Source of the DNA: Rhynchopus sp. YZ270_cl-10 | Lineage: Eukaryota; Euglenozoa; Diplonemea; Diplonemida; Diplonemidae | Direction: 5' to 3' | Length of the DNA: 64,000 nt | NCBI GenBank assembly: GCA_964035575.1 | Contig: OZ037886.1 | Location: 868,001 to 932,000 of the forward strand | Shown: in pieces, positions 40,203-51,614 of the stretch | Numbering within the stretch: the first letter of the stretch is position 1 | How the letters are laid out: every line of letters starts with the position of its first letter | Notes under the pieces: model-generated | Told to the model about the DNA's origin: nothing | What the model saw: the letters and a program-made list of their open reading frames with translations, nothing else | Databases searched by the model: none | Translations under genes and position numbers: made by a program

Positions 40203-42936
40203 ATGTTGAGGTGGGCACTACTGTGCGTATGTGCCGGACACATCGTTAGTGGACAAACCCCTGTCCCGGTTCCCTCGACAGGGTCCCCAGGCACTCCCGT
40301 GCCGACGACCCTTGCGGGGTCGAAGTTTGCGAATGAGGTTGTAGGGTTCGAGGATGTGTGGAACAACCTGCCGACCCCGTTTGTGGCAAACTTCAGCAAC
40401 GTGACTTTCTCTTTCTACGCTAACTGCGACACCACGGCGTTGTGCTTCCCGGACGACAGCGTCTTTGACACACAGGTCCTCCGTACCGCCATCATCACCT
40501 CCTACAACGAGCGCGCCGCAGCTGAGATCGTTGAATGGGACGCAATCTTCAAGGCCGCCCTCCCGCACACCGAGTACGAGAAGGCCTCCTTCGACCTGAA
40601 GCTCTTCTTCTCCCTCATCGACGACGGCATGGTTGAGGACCGTGTCCTCTTCGACAGAGTCGTTGAGTCGTCTGAGCCTTCCAGCTCGCAGACCGTTGCG
40701 CAGTACGACTCTGCGGTATGAAAGAGGAAGGGAGGGGGAGAGGGGGATGGGGGAATTTTTAAATGGTGTTTGGAGAGGTGGGTTTCAAGAAGGAAGTCGC
40801 TGTTTTTTTGTTCTTTTTTTTTCCAGGGATTAAAATAAAGGAGGAAGGTAAGGAAAAAAACTTCCCGATTTTTTTCAAAAAAAAGAAAATCCAAAAAACC
40901 GATGCAACTTAATTTCTGTTTTCTTCTACAGACCCGCCTGACCACCTTCACGACCTCGCCCGATGAGTGGAACGTCTTCGTGCGTGTCACCCTGGTGAAC
41001 ATTTCGACGGTATGTTGTGCTGCCTTGTTTTTAGAACCAGAGGAAAACTTTCTCCCGGGAATATATCAAATATTTCCTAACCCCGTGGTGCAAAGCCGTA
41101 CAGATGCTTACACGATACCGCCAGCAACGCGGAGCTTAGGTTCATCTTACAAACAGTTCTGACACCCCCACAACCCACACCCTTTTGCAGATCATCTCAA
41201 CCGACTTCCAAGACGTCGTGGCACGCATTAACAACAACCACGCGGGCATGTCCATCATCTGGCCGTCTGTGTGGATTGACAAGAGCGCCTTCTTCATCCA
41301 GGACCAGTTCGAGAACGTCGAGGGGGTATGGCATACATTCCAGACACATCTTGCTTGAGCACTTTAAAAAAAAACTTCACCCATAACTACGCCACCAACA
41401 CACAGCGCGGCCACAAGAGCCGTCGTCTCCTGATCCCTCTGTTCCTGGGGGTTGTCTGCATGCTGGTGATCCCAATTCTCATTTCCGCGATTCTTGTGTG
41501 GATCGCAAAGATGCGCACCAAGGATGAGCGCAAGGTGGCACGCAGAGACCGCTTCATCGAAACCCTCCGCACACGCCAGATCGAGAAGCAGGCGCAGATC
41601 ACTGTCTTCAGGGAGCGCCGTGAGGAGATGGAGGCGGCAGACGAGAAGAAGTCGCTGCTGGCGCAGGAGCGCGACATCTACGACATGGACAAGGACGACG
41701 TCGACTGGGTATGTCTTTCTACTCCTTAGCCATATGGCGAACGTACTAATCTTGGGAATGCCAACCAATTGGGCACATTCCCAATACACACAAGCCACAA
41801 ACACCAAGCTCCTCCACACAACACCAACACCACAGGGTGGCGAGATGGTGCACTATGAGGCACCCCGCGCAGTTGAGCCCGAACCCGAGCCCGTTGCCGA
41901 GATGGAGCCCGAACCCGAGGAGCCCGAACCGGAACCCGAACCAGAACCGGTCCGCGAGCCCACCCCCGAGCCCGAGCCCGAGCCTGAACCCGAGGTCGTG
42001 CCCGAACCCGAACCCGAGCCGGAGGAGGAGCCCGAGGACCCGATCCTGAAGCAGAAGGCTGGTCTCAAGATCCTCCGGGCCCTGCGCAGCAAGATGTGGC
42101 GCTCGGACTACCTCCGCCAGCTTGCAGCCTTCAAGGCCGCAGAGAAGGAGCGTCTGAACCGCATCTCCGAGGGTAAGTCTGGATCCGTTGGCTGTGCCGT
42201 TGACGCCGCAACCATGAAGATCATGAAGAAGGCCTTCAAGGAGGACGGTGCCGCAGGCAATGCGGGCATCGAGCCTGAGGACTTGGTCATCGCCGTCACC
42301 GCGAAGGGACGTGGTGGTGCGAGCGTGACTGAGTCGTGCCCCAACTCCGTACAGTTCCTTGGCAACATCGGACCCCCGAACGAGGTGTTCGAGGGTGACC
42401 AAATCACTATCCACATTGTCAGAGGCGCTGCCAACCAGAAGGCGTGGCTCGACGCGAAGCCCGAGACCGACCCTAAGCCCACGAAAAAGCAGGAGCAGGC
42501 GTGGCAGGACGCAATGGCATCGGTCACCACCGAGGAGAAGGTGGTTACCATCATGCCCGAGACGGACGGTGCGAGACGCACACGCTTGAAGAAGCTGGAA
42601 GCTAGGAAGAAGGACCTGGGTATTGACACCATGGACATCCAGCTGGTCAACAACTTCATGTCTGACCCTGAGGCGTGCAAGGAGTTCACGAAGAAGGTTT
42701 TCTTGAAGGCAGACAAGGACGGATCTGGGGTGCTTGACCAGGGGGAGATCAGCGGGGTGTTCGTCGAGATGGCAAAGTACACCGGATGCAAGCCCCCAGG
42801 ACCCAAGGCACAGCAAATTCTCTTCTACCTTATGGACGAAAATGCGGGAGGCGAAGTCGACTTCGACGAGTTCTACCCACAGTTCCGTTCCCACCAAATC
42901 AAGGCGATCAACGATCTGCTTTTCGACACACAGTAG
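40203..42936 (+). CDS. Single-pass membrane protein with (Pro-Glu)n, PDZ-like and EF-hand domains, 5 exons
   Basis: Exons 40203-40715, 40932-41009, 41191-41325, 41406-41708 and 41836-42936, all phase 0, give 709 residues. A signal peptide ([17 protein letters not shown]) and a Thr/Pro stretch precede an extracellular domain to about 245 with few Cys. The membrane span is [26 protein letters not shown] near 250-275. A charged coiled segment and a run of Pro-Glu follow (about 358-415), then a PDZ-like domain ([43 protein letters not shown]) and a C-terminal pair of EF-hands. One loop is canonical ([12 protein letters not shown]) and the other is degenerate. The cytosolic half is closely related to the next gene. 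A calcium-sensitive membrane-cortex linker is an inference. Confidence 0.82.
41125..41157 (+). repeat. Family E repeat inside an intron
   Basis: GCGGAGCTTAGGTTCATCTT, then ACAAAC, in intron 2 of the membrane protein gene. Confidence 0.55.
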
Positions 42937-45282
42937 AAAAAAAAGAAAATACAATTTTTAAAGTAAGACAAAAAAAATCCCCCCTTTTCTGTTTGTAAAT
43001 TCTCCCAAAAAGACACTTTTTTTTTCTTCTTTCTTTTTTACTGTATCAACCTTTTTGTTCAAAACGAAAATCCTCTAAAAAAAAAGGATGTTTTTTCTTT
43101 TTCTTTTTAGTGGGGGTTTGGTGGTGGTTTCCCTGTTTCCCCCTGCTGTTTTATATAATTCGCCCATTCAATCTTTTTCTTCTTTTGTTTTTTTTTTTTT
43201 ATATATTTTTTCTTTCTCTTCTTGTCTCCCCAACAAAGAACACCTGTCGCCTTTACCGCATTTACCACACCAAAGAGACCTTTTTTTGAATCAATCATTT
43301 TTCTTTAGAGCAAAAAAGCTACACTTAGTGTTTGTTTTTTTCAGCAACCTTTGCAATCACCCGAGGGTATTTCACTGTCTCTATTAAGGATTAACAGTCC
43401 CTCGATTTGATTCAAAAAAAAAAAAAAGGTCAGGCGTAAAAAAGTGCTGAGACAAGGCTGCGGGGAAAAGGGGACACCTCTATGACACTGTTTCAAGAAC
43501 AACACGAAAAACAGGCAAAAAAAAAAAAAAAAACTCAAGCAGGCAAAAAGCTCAAACAAAAAAACGTTAGTGGAAACACAAAAGAGGGAGGGGGGTTGGG
43601 AACACCCAGAAAACGAAGAGAGAAAAAGAGGGAGAGAAGTGAAAGGAACGGAAAAAAAGAAAAAAAAGGAAATTAAAGGAGGTAAGGGAAATTGCAGAGC
43701 GAATGTATTGTTTTATTTGGAAACGGAAAAAAAAGTGATGTAATTTGTCAATCTATTTGCTTCCGAGAGGAAGCTGGTATATTGAGAGATAACCCAATTT
43801 TTTTTGTTTTTTTTTTTTTGTGTTTTGTTTTCCTTACTATATTTTCTCGGCAATTCCCGCCCCCTTTTTTTTTTGCAGTTTTTCTTTTCTCTCTCCCGGC
43901 TTCAATCTTTTTGTTTCCTCTTCACCTTTTTTTATTTTATTTTATTTTTGTGTAGACTGAGGGAATGTTACCATGACACCTCAACAAAACGGAAAATGAA
44001 AAAAAAAAAATTTGAAAACATAACACACTCAAGCATACACATACCACCCCCCCAAAAAAAAAAATTGTACAGTATTATGTTCACTTTTATGAAGTGGAAC
44101 AAAAAACCAAAAAAAAAAAAAAAAAAAAGCACACGCAACAGGGGAAAAAGCGTATTCTGTCGTTGTATTAGTTTAATACCTTCTCCTAAGTAATCTTTTC
44201 ACTCTGTTGTGCACGTGTGTGTGTGTTTGTGTTTCCCCCACTTTTATTACTTTTTTTTTTCACTCTGTAAATTTTTTTTTGTCGGGGATGGGATCGGGTG
44301 AGGGAGTTTAAAAAAATCCACAAAAAAAAATAGGCAAAAAAAAATGTAAACAGAGAGTGGGAAATTTCAAAAAAAAAATGGGGGGAAAAAAAGACAAAAA
44401 AATTTTATATTGAGTCGATCGACGACAAACCTAGTATATTCCCCCCCGCTATTTTCCTTTCATCCCTCTCCAACAGTTCCTGTTGTTTTCTCCGTTCCCA
44501 ATCCCCCCCTTTTTTTTTGTTGCTGTGTTTTAGGTTTTGCAAAAAAGGTACAAAAAATTTCAGAACTTTGCCACGATTTTTTTTCCCAACCAAACATCTA
44601 GAAGAAACAGAAGAAGAAGCCTTCTCTTCGCCACAGCTGGGGCAGGGGGAGGTTTTTTTTTTACACTATTTTAACTTTTTTTTGTTTTTTCAAATAGAGG
44701 GCTACGACGTGGGGGGGGCAAACTGTTTTCTTTATTTATTTCTCCCCCAGTTTTGCTCCACGTCTACAAAACTATCAAGCAAAATTAAACAGAGCACAAA
44801 GCACTTTCAAAACATACAAAAGAACATTTTCAAACTCCCCCAGTTTTGATTGTTTGATTCAAATGTGGAACACTTTTTAACTGTTGTATCATTTCCAGCA
44901 AAGAGAGTTCTGAATCAGAAGGCATTACAACATTAAATACAACAAATTCTGTAAGAACCAATAGCAACGCAAAACAAACAAAAAAAATCCAGGACAAAAA
45001 AGGGGGGGAGAAAGGAAAAGGGGAACCAGGAATAGGTCAGGGAATTCTTTTTTTTTGGAAAAAGCAAAGTTATGCAAAACAAAAGGACACTTTTATTACT
45101 TTGGAATCTGAAGAGGGGGGGGAGACGACAACAACAAAAAAAAGCACCAAAAACATATGATAAAAAAAAAAAATGACACTTTTTTTTCCCTTCCTTCCTC
45201 TTCCTCTTCCCCATTCCCCCCCCCCACCATTTCCCCCTCTCATCAGCACACATTGATTCACTCCTTTCATAGTTTTTTTTAA
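42937..45282. other. 2.3-kb gene-free stretch
   Basis: Very rich in T and A runs. None of the dispersed repeat families was recognised here, unlike other long gaps. Confidence 0.6.
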
Positions 45283-47958
45283 ATGGAGGGAGAGAAAGAA
45301 TCACAGGCTGCGCAGAAGATATGCGTTTTTATTGGCTCCACGCTTTTTAGAAGACGCCGTCGTGCTTTTAGAGCAGCGGAGACAAAACGGCTGGACCGTC
45401 TTGCCCATGGCGTTGCTGGGTCTCTCGGATGCGCTATGGGGACTGATATGAGGGTCTTAAACTGCATGCCCTCTGGGCCTTCTGCTGTTGCAGGTCTTAA
45501 AGAAACGGATTTGATTCTTGCTATCACCAGCACGTCAAGAGATGGAAGCAAAACGAAGATTCAACCTACATTCGATCGCGCAACGTATCTTCGTTTAATT
45601 GGACCGCAAAATGGTGTTTTTGCGGGGGATGTTGTCTTGGTGCATTATTTGAGAGGGGAAATGCAGCAGAGGTTGTGGAAAACTGTGAAACCGGTAGGGG
45701 TGGATGAGGAGGGGTGGGTGTCGGCGATGGAGAGAATGGATCATGAGGTGGTGGAGGTGGGGTTGGAGGTGGAGTCCGAGGGGGCTGCGGGGATGCGGAG
45801 GAAGAAGATTGCAGCGCATGCGGAAAATTTTACAAAAGTTGACACTACCCTCGCAGAAAGCCTTTTTTCCGACCCAAAACACCTCTCAGAAGCGGCGCGA
45901 AACGTCTTCGAAGGCTGTTCCGAAACACCCCACATCAACCTCGATGACCTCCACCTCGTCATCTCCGACCTCTCACGCTACACCGGATGCCCGACACCAA
46001 GCATGAAGAAGGTTTCTCGCCTCTTTGCTTTACAAGACAAAATTTCATTTGAAACATTTTTTCCAATTTTCCGACTTTTTCAGGTTCGCGCACTATACAA
46101 TGTATTGAACCGGGATCCTTCGAAGGGAGGTGGAGGTGGAGGAGGAGGTGGAGGTGGAGCACGGTTCGGTGGTTTCAACCGAAACGACTTTGGGAGAACA
46201 GCTGCTCCTATTGCAGAGCCTTCTGTGCAAGAGAAAAAGGTAAAGCCTGTAATGGATGTGAGAAGGCAGTTTGCGGCGCACGCACAGTCGATTTCGCATT
46301 CAGAGGAGAAAGACCATTTAGAACGTCTTGCGAACGGAAAAGCTGGGTCAATAGGGTGTGCGATGACACCTACTATGTCGGTTGTATCCTGCAAAGAAGG
46401 TGGTGCTGCGGCATTAGCTGGTCTTCGGGTGGGTGATTTAATCATTGCGGTTACCGCTGCTGGCCGCGGGGGACGAATGATTGCTACCCCTTCCTCTGAT
46501 AGAGCGCAGTTTCTTGGTTCAATTGGTCCTCAAAATGATGTATTTGAGGACACAGAGATTATTCTTCATGTTCTTCGGGATGCGGAACAGCAGAAATGGG
46601 CGACCCTGAAGCCAAAGGTTTCTGCAAAGATTTCAGAGCGAGAGGAAATGATGTGGTTGGAAGCTATGAAGCAGGTTGATGTCGTAGAGTTGAAGGCAGT
46701 CATGCAGGAAGAGACATCTGGTGCTAAGGCCACCCGTTTGAAGGTCATGAACCAACTCAAAACCGAGCTTGCCAAACACGACATGGACATCGAATTGGTC
46801 AATCAATTCATGAGCGACCCGGTAGCATGCAAGCAGCATACCCTTACCATATTTGAAGCCCAATCGCATGGCACAACAATCGATCTGAAGGCAATGCAAG
46901 CTATTTGCAATCATATGGCCAAGGTTACCGGCTGCATTGCTCCTACCGAAACACAAAGCAAATCTCTGTTTCACATTATGGACCCTGATGGCGCTCTTTC
47001 CGTAGGATTTGACGCTTTTTACCCTCATTTTCGGGCACATCAGTTGAAGGCGATTAGTGAGTTGATTTCACGACAACAAGGAGTAGCCGGGGCACGCCAT
47101 GTCGGTGCGAATACCAAAAGCACCCCACAACAGCACCGTGCCGCAACCTCCATACAACGCGCTATGCGCCGCTTTGCAGACCGTTCCTACTATCTCCGTG
47201 CCATAAAATGCTTCAAAGCGCAAGAAACCCTCCGCAGTGCGACCCTCACCACTGCTAAGGCAGGCTCTATTGGCTGCTCAATGGACGCTACTATGACTGT
47301 TTCCTCCTGCAGACCAGGCAGCGCTGCATCCATTGCAGGCATCCTTCCCGAAGATATTGTGGTAGCAGTAACCACAATGGGGCGAGGCGCTCACAAAACC
47401 AGCATGGCTCCGAATAGAACCGAATTTTTGCGGAATGTTGGCCCGCAAAATGCGGTGTTTGAGGGCTCAGAGGTGACGCTACATATTGTCCGTGGTAACA
47501 ACAAAAAGGCGTGGAATGCAGCGAAGGTTAACTCTGTTGCAGGATTGGCAGGATTGCCGCATGGTGTCGTGGAGAAGAAGGTTGTTACGATGCTTGCAGA
47601 ATCGAAGGCGGCTGCGGCAACCCGTTTGGCGAAGTTGTCGGTGTATAAGAAGGAGAAGAATCTCAACGAAATGGATGCCGCAGTGGCGAGCGCATTGGTG
47701 GGCTCGCCGGAGCGTGTTGTGTCTGTTATCCAAGGTGTTTTTGATAGGGCTGCCACGAACGGTGTTGTCAACAGCTACGAAGGCGCGCACCAGGTCTTCG
47801 CAGAGGTGGCTCTCATTCTCGGCACCCCCGTGCCGTCTCACGTAGTGACGGATCGTCTTTTTATTGTCATGGAAATCGATTTTGAAGTCACCTTTGCCCG
47901 TCTCTTCCCAGTCCTCCGGCTCCACTTTCTTCGCCAACTCATGCAAATATTGCAATAA
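45283..47958 (+). CDS. Triplicated PDZ-like/EF-like protein
   Basis: 891 residues, single exon. Three modules lie at about 30-275, 325-600 and 620-891. Each has a basic helical lead, a PDZ-like domain marked by GS(L/I)GC(A/S)M, a D-L/I-I/V-L/V-A-I/V-T segment, then GPQN, then VF-G/E, a short His or Leu strand and RG, a Trp, and a second helical domain where the calcium loops are degenerate (for example DPDGALSVGFDAF). A run of 11 Gly separates modules 1 and 2. No membrane segment. It is a paralogue of the cytosolic half of the gene upstream, and the two are probably products of local duplication. Codon use is visibly more AT-rich than in that neighbour. Function unknown. Confidence 0.8.
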   Translation: MEGEKESQAAQKICVFIGSTLFRRRRRAFRAAETKRLDRLAHGVAGSLGCAMGTDMRVLNCMPSGPSAVAGLKETDLILAITSTSRDGSKTKIQPTFDRATYLRLIGPQNGVFAGDVVLVHYLRGEMQQRLWKTVKPVGVDEEGWVSAMERMDHEVVEVGLEVESEGAAGMRRKKIAAHAENFTKVDTTLAESLFSDPKHLSEAARNVFEGCSETPHINLDDLHLVISDLSRYTGCPTPSMKKVSRLFALQDKISFETFFPIFRLFQVRALYNVLNRDPSKGGGGGGGGGGGARFGGFNRNDFGRTAAPIAEPSVQEKKVKPVMDVRRQFAAHAQSISHSEEKDHLERLANGKAGSIGCAMTPTMSVVSCKEGGAAALAGLRVGDLIIAVTAAGRGGRMIATPSSDRAQFLGSIGPQNDVFEDTEIILHVLRDAEQQKWATLKPKVSAKISEREEMMWLEAMKQVDVVELKAVMQEETSGAKATRLKVMNQLKTELAKHDMDIELVNQFMSDPVACKQHTLTIFEAQSHGTTIDLKAMQAICNHMAKVTGCIAPTETQSKSLFHIMDPDGALSVGFDAFYPHFRAHQLKAISELISRQQGVAGARHVGANTKSTPQQHRAATSIQRAMRRFADRSYYLRAIKCFKAQETLRSATLTTAKAGSIGCSMDATMTVSSCRPGSAASIAGILPEDIVVAVTTMGRGAHKTSMAPNRTEFLRNVGPQNAVFEGSEVTLHIVRGNNKKAWNAAKVNSVAGLAGLPHGVVEKKVVTMLAESKAAAATRLAKLSVYKKEKNLNEMDAAVASALVGSPERVVSVIQGVFDRAATNGVVNSYEGAHQVFAEVALILGTPVPSHVVTDRLFIVMEIDFEVTFARLFPVLRLHFLRQLMQILQ

Positions 47959-47972
47959 AAGATGACATATTA

Positions 47973-48010
47973 AGGTACACTGTTACAAAGAGGGCTTTGT
48001 ATTTCAAGTT
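47973..48010 (+). repeat. Family B core directly after a gene
   Basis: AGGTACACTGTTACAAAGAG, then GGCTTTGTATTTCAAG. It starts about 15 bases past a stop codon. Confidence 0.65.
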
Positions 48011-48311
48011 TCATTTTTGTATTGGGGGGGTGTAAAAAGGGGGGAGGGGAGAAGAGGAAATATCGTTGATAACCTCTTTTTGTCAAAAAATGTCAAATAT
48101 CCTGTTCCTGTTAGTTTTAGTTACATTTTTTTTTTTGTGGTGGTTTCTCTTCACAGCAATGGTGGTGTGTGTCCTTTTTTTTGAAGGTCGTCCATCCCAT
48201 TAACTAGACAACACTACATAGTAAAACACATGAGCAGAACAGTGCACCTTTTTTATTGACCACAAAATATTCATTTGCTACTGCCGTTATTTTGTTTTTG
48301 TTTTCTTCAAA

Positions 48312-48362
48312 ATGTGACTAAAAGCAGGTTGTAAGGCCTTGGTACCCTTATACCAACTTTTT
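48312..48362 (+). repeat. Family E-like repeat
   Basis: ATGTGACTAAAAGCAGGTTG to TATACCAACTTTTTTTC. Confidence 0.35.
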
Positions 48363-48393
48363 TTCTCTTTTTTATGAAATAACCCTTTTTTTC

Positions 48394-48447
48394 GAAAACT
48401 TGGTTGTATTAGTATAGTCACCCGGTGTAGGATGCGCTCCACTATAC
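48394..48447 (-). repeat. Family A repeat
   Basis: GAAAACTTGGTTGTATTAGT, then ATAGTCACC and GCGCTCCACTATAC, with a T run before it. Confidence 0.65.
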
Positions 48448-48953
48448 TAATTTCTTCAACACCGCAACCAAGCCGTGTGTCATCAAACATCGTACTACAG
48501 GGGAAAGGTATTTGACTCTATAACTGTCTTTTGTTTTCACCGTACCGCGACGTTTCTATAAAGAAACTCTATTGTTATCAAAAAATATTTCTTCACTTTC
48601 TCATTGTTTATAATTGTTTTTGAGTTTGTCAAGAGTGTACATTTCTTTATGCTGGAAACAACGATTTTTTTTTGTTCTCTTCAACCCCACTCTTCTTTTC
48701 TAAAATTGATGAAAATAGGAACATACATTTCTAGCCTTCGAGTTACAAAAAAAATATTTCGACGCTCAATCAAATCAAAAAATACGTTTATGTGTATGCT
48801 TCATGAAACAAAAAGCAAAAACTCTCAGTACACACAAACGGTCGGACGTTGTCCTCCAACATCCAACGTCCGACCTGTGGTCTTTCATATTGCAGTTGTA
48901 TCAGTTCCCATTTTCTACCACTCACCCCTGTCCCCTTGCCTGAGTGTTTTGTG

Positions 48954-48994
48954 AGGTGACAAAGCGGAGGTTTCGCCTTAACAAAAACTTTCTC
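48954..48994 (+). repeat. Family E repeat, diverged
   Basis: AGGTGACAAAGCGGAGGTTT, then AAAAACTTTCTC. Confidence 0.45.
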
Positions 48995-49185
48995 TTTGCA
49001 AGATATTATTCCTGCATGGCGTGTGGACCCTAAATAAAGCGACCCCCCCTTTTTTTTTCTCTCACCTCCGTGTGATGACATTGTGTGTTTTTTTGTGTAT
49101 TTTCTGATCACATGATGTAGTTTTGCCATAGCATACAGCTTAGGTATTTGTTGATGTGATTTGCTTGTTCAATGGTGCGGGTGTT

Positions 49186-49289
49186 GTTTTGACGTGCAAA
49201 TCGTTCGTCCAAGCTGAGTATATGGGGCGAAAGACCCATCAAACCATTCTAGTAGCTGGTTCACTCCGAAGTTTTCCCTCAGGATAGCT
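49186..49289 (+). pseudogene. Fragment of large-subunit rRNA (domain II)
   Basis: TTTTGACGTGCAAATCG, GGGGCGAAAGACC, CTAGTAGCTGGTTC, CCGAAGTTTT and CCCTCAGGATAGCT lie in the order and spacing of the highly conserved LSU rRNA stretch around the GGGGCGAAAGAC and CTAGTAGCTGGTT sequences. Compared with that consensus there are extra T bases in CATTCTAG and GTTTTCCC and a few substitutions at near-universal sites. rRNA-like sequence does not continue on either side. It is most likely an isolated rDNA-derived fragment, not a working rRNA gene. Confidence 0.8.
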
Positions 49290-49430
49290 AACACCAAAAT
49301 ACATCATAAATACACCATGCCATGGCAGCCTGTCTGTTTACAATCCTCCACAGGTTAGTTTTCTTCTCCTATACCCTATACCCCATACCCTTCCCTCCTT
49401 ACACGTAGACAGTCGGATCACAAGGTAGTG

Positions 49431-50761
49431 ATGGAAGGAAGGCTCAACCCCGATGAGGAGCGTGTCTGCCAATCAGCGTTGGTGGCAGGGGCAGAAACGT
49501 TGGCATATGTGTGCAGCAAGATCTACCTGTACCTCGGTGGGCACAAGGCAGCATGGGAGGACACCGGCCTTGTGGGTCCGCTGTACATCGTGAAGCACTG
49601 CGGCGTGCACTACTTTGCACTGGTCGAGCTCAGCTCTCGCTCGCTCAAAATGGTGCATGAAATCCACTTTCCGCTTGAAGTTCGTGTCATGAACTCTCAT
49701 TTTTACAGGTTTGTTTGTTCCTTCATTTTTTTTTGATTCATTCTGAGGAAATGACGTTATCCTCAAGAACATCCACCTGATTTTACGTTGTGCTAAAATT
49801 GGTATTAAGACCACAAACTCCACCAAATTTCAGGCAAAATCGAGTAGAATATCGTTACCTTTTTAAAGGAGACGTCAACCTTATAATTTGTATTATTACG
49901 ACATTGGGTTCGATGACCACTCATCTAAAACAACCCGTCACCTTTTTTTCACCCATATTCACTTACAGCTTTCAATCAGAGCTCCTTGAGGCGGTGATTG
50001 GCATTAAGGCATGCGAGGGGAGTACTGCAGAGTTTTTGGCGACGTTGTCGCAGATTGTTTCGGAGCACTCACGACGCGCGGAGCTGGAGGCTGTGGCTGG
50101 GGCTGCGTTTCGTTCTACGACTAGCACTGTACAGCTACAGGCCGAATCGGAGACCGAGAACAAGCTGCTGCGGAGCAGGCAGGACACAGCCCACACCACC
50201 CACACCACCTCGGCACCACCACCTGCACAGAACCCCCCCGCAGAAGCACCTCCAGTACACCTCTCGGAGGCAGCTCTTCAACGTGGTGCCGACACTGTCG
50301 ACCCCATCCCACCACCTCTCTCCTTCAGTGTACGCAGTGCTCCACCAGAATCTACGTCTGCGCCGTGCGAAGAAGTCTCAGAAGGCAGCTGCGTGCCACT
50401 CCGACCAAACGCGTCGTTGTCGATGAAGAGCAGCATTCCTCCGTTGCCTCCAGCACCTCCAGCACCTCCTGTGGCGACGGGGACCGCGACCGCTACCGCG
50501 ATGGAGTCGCGGGGTGCGGAAGGAGGTGACAGTGGTGGTAGTGGGGCTAGTGCTGCCAAGGATTCCGTCGTTGCACGCAACAAAGTAGTAAACAGCGCAG
50601 ACCTCCAATCCGGCAAGCTCAAGCTCAAGCCACCCACTCCAAAAGAACCAGAGCCGAAGGTCCCCTTTCACATAGCAATGCTTGGCAGGTTGAAACGCCT
50701 GCGTGGGTCAACGAAAGAATCTACACCCAATACAAGCAGTGCCTGGACAACAACGAAATGA
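49431..50761 (+). CDS. WH1/EVH1-domain protein (WASP-like), 2 exons
   Basis: Exons 49431-49708 and 49969-50761 join in phase 2, giving 356 residues. Residues 10-130 resemble the WH1 domain of WASP: ETLAYVCSKIYLYL, AAWEDTGLVGPLYIVKH, VHYFALVELSSRSLKMVHEIHFP, then FYSF completed by the splice and a C-terminal helix. WH1 domains bind Pro-rich partners (WIP-type in WASP). The remaining 220 residues are disordered, with Pro runs (PPLPPAPPAPP) and a basic end (KLKLKPPTP, GRLKRLRGS). No clear WH2, central or acidic region for Arp2/3 activation is visible, so it may be an adaptor and not a true nucleation promoter. The intron contains a family K repeat. Confidence 0.72.
49826..49860 (+). repeat. Family K repeat inside an intron
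   Basis: CCACCAAATTTCAGGCAAAA, then TCGAGTAG. It matches the copy at 29560. Confidence 0.4.
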
Positions 50762-51284
50762 GGCATATTTCCTCCCCCGAGTACTCTATTTTGTGGACAG
50801 TGATTTGTCGATGTGGGGTCTTCACTTTACCAATATTTCAGAAATGAACAAAAATCGTATGGACAGAGAGTATCTTTAGAGTACTGCATTAAATTTACAA
50901 ACATTTTTTTTTCTTCAAACAAGCAAATCTCAAATTGCCAAGAAAAAAAAAAAAAAACAAAAGAAATAACCCCTAAGAAACCTAAGAAGGGGAACATCCC
51001 ATCCAATAGAATACGCTGCAGATACTTGACCTTCAACCTCTTTTTTTCCCCACCCCCTCGTATGGAAGGTTCCACTGTGCGTCTGTTGGGGGGGGGTGTT
51101 TGTCTTCTTTCTCCCCCACATCCCCCACTGCCTTCCTCCTTTGTCCTTTTGTACTGAAGGGAGTGGATTTTTTAACCCTATTTTTCTTTCCCTATTTTAC
51201 TACGTTTTACCCTTTTTTTGATAGTTTCCACACTTTTTTAAAAAAAGATACCCTCTCTCATTTTTAAATTCACCGAGCAGTTCT

Positions 51285-51380
51285 GAACCGCCTCCGTTCT
51301 CTTACGGTACGGATCATTCACCTCCCACACTTTGCATTAGCTCGACTGACATTCGTTTTAGCACGTTTCAACTACTCTTG
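51285..51380 (+). repeat. Family J repeat
   Basis: TCTGAACCGCCTCCG to GTTTCAACTACTCTTG. Partner of 4929-5025. It runs directly into a long family B copy. Confidence 0.5.
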
Positions 51381-51519
51381 GCTGATGAGTGGAAGCGGGA
51401 GTAGCACATATCAGATGTAAACCGCGAAATGGATGTAGAACTGCATGGTTAGGTGTCCACCCCCCGGTACAGCCGGTCATACCAAGGTACATTGTCACGA
51501 GAGGGCTTTATATTTCAAC
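51380..51519 (+). repeat. Family B repeat, longest form
   Basis: GCTGATGAGTGGAAGCGGGA, ATATCAGATGTAAAC, ACTGCATGGTTAGGTGTCC, CCCCCGGTACAGCCGGTC and GTCACGAGAGGGC follow in order. The core loop is ACGAGAG. Confidence 0.75.
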
Positions 51520-51614
51520 TCTACTTTTTTTCTCTCCTCTCTCTCTCTCTCCTTCCCTCCCCTTCAACCCACAAAGGTACACGGGGTGTTTTTATAGTTT
51601 TTTTAAAATTCAAA

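Larger units (their letters stand above)
47959..49430. other. Gene-free stretch with repeats and an rRNA fragment
   Basis: It holds family B, A and E copies and an LSU rRNA fragment, listed separately. Confidence 0.6.
50762..51614. other. Gene-free stretch with repeats J and B
   Basis: A family I-like remnant near 50774 (GAGTACTC, then TTTGTCGATG), then the J and long B copies, and a CT-rich tract before the next gene. Confidence 0.55.

Noticed and set aside
41746-42954. Long minus-strand frame of 402 codons
   Set aside because: Antisense shadow of the Pro-Glu/PDZ-like exon; Gly-Phe runs arise from Pro-Glu codons read backwards.
51382-51431. Hammerhead ribozyme-like core (CTGATGAGT and later CGAAAT) in the long family B repeat
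   Set aside because: The spacing and stem II are poor, and the other long copies (11658, 60041) do not keep both conserved boxes with a pairing stem.
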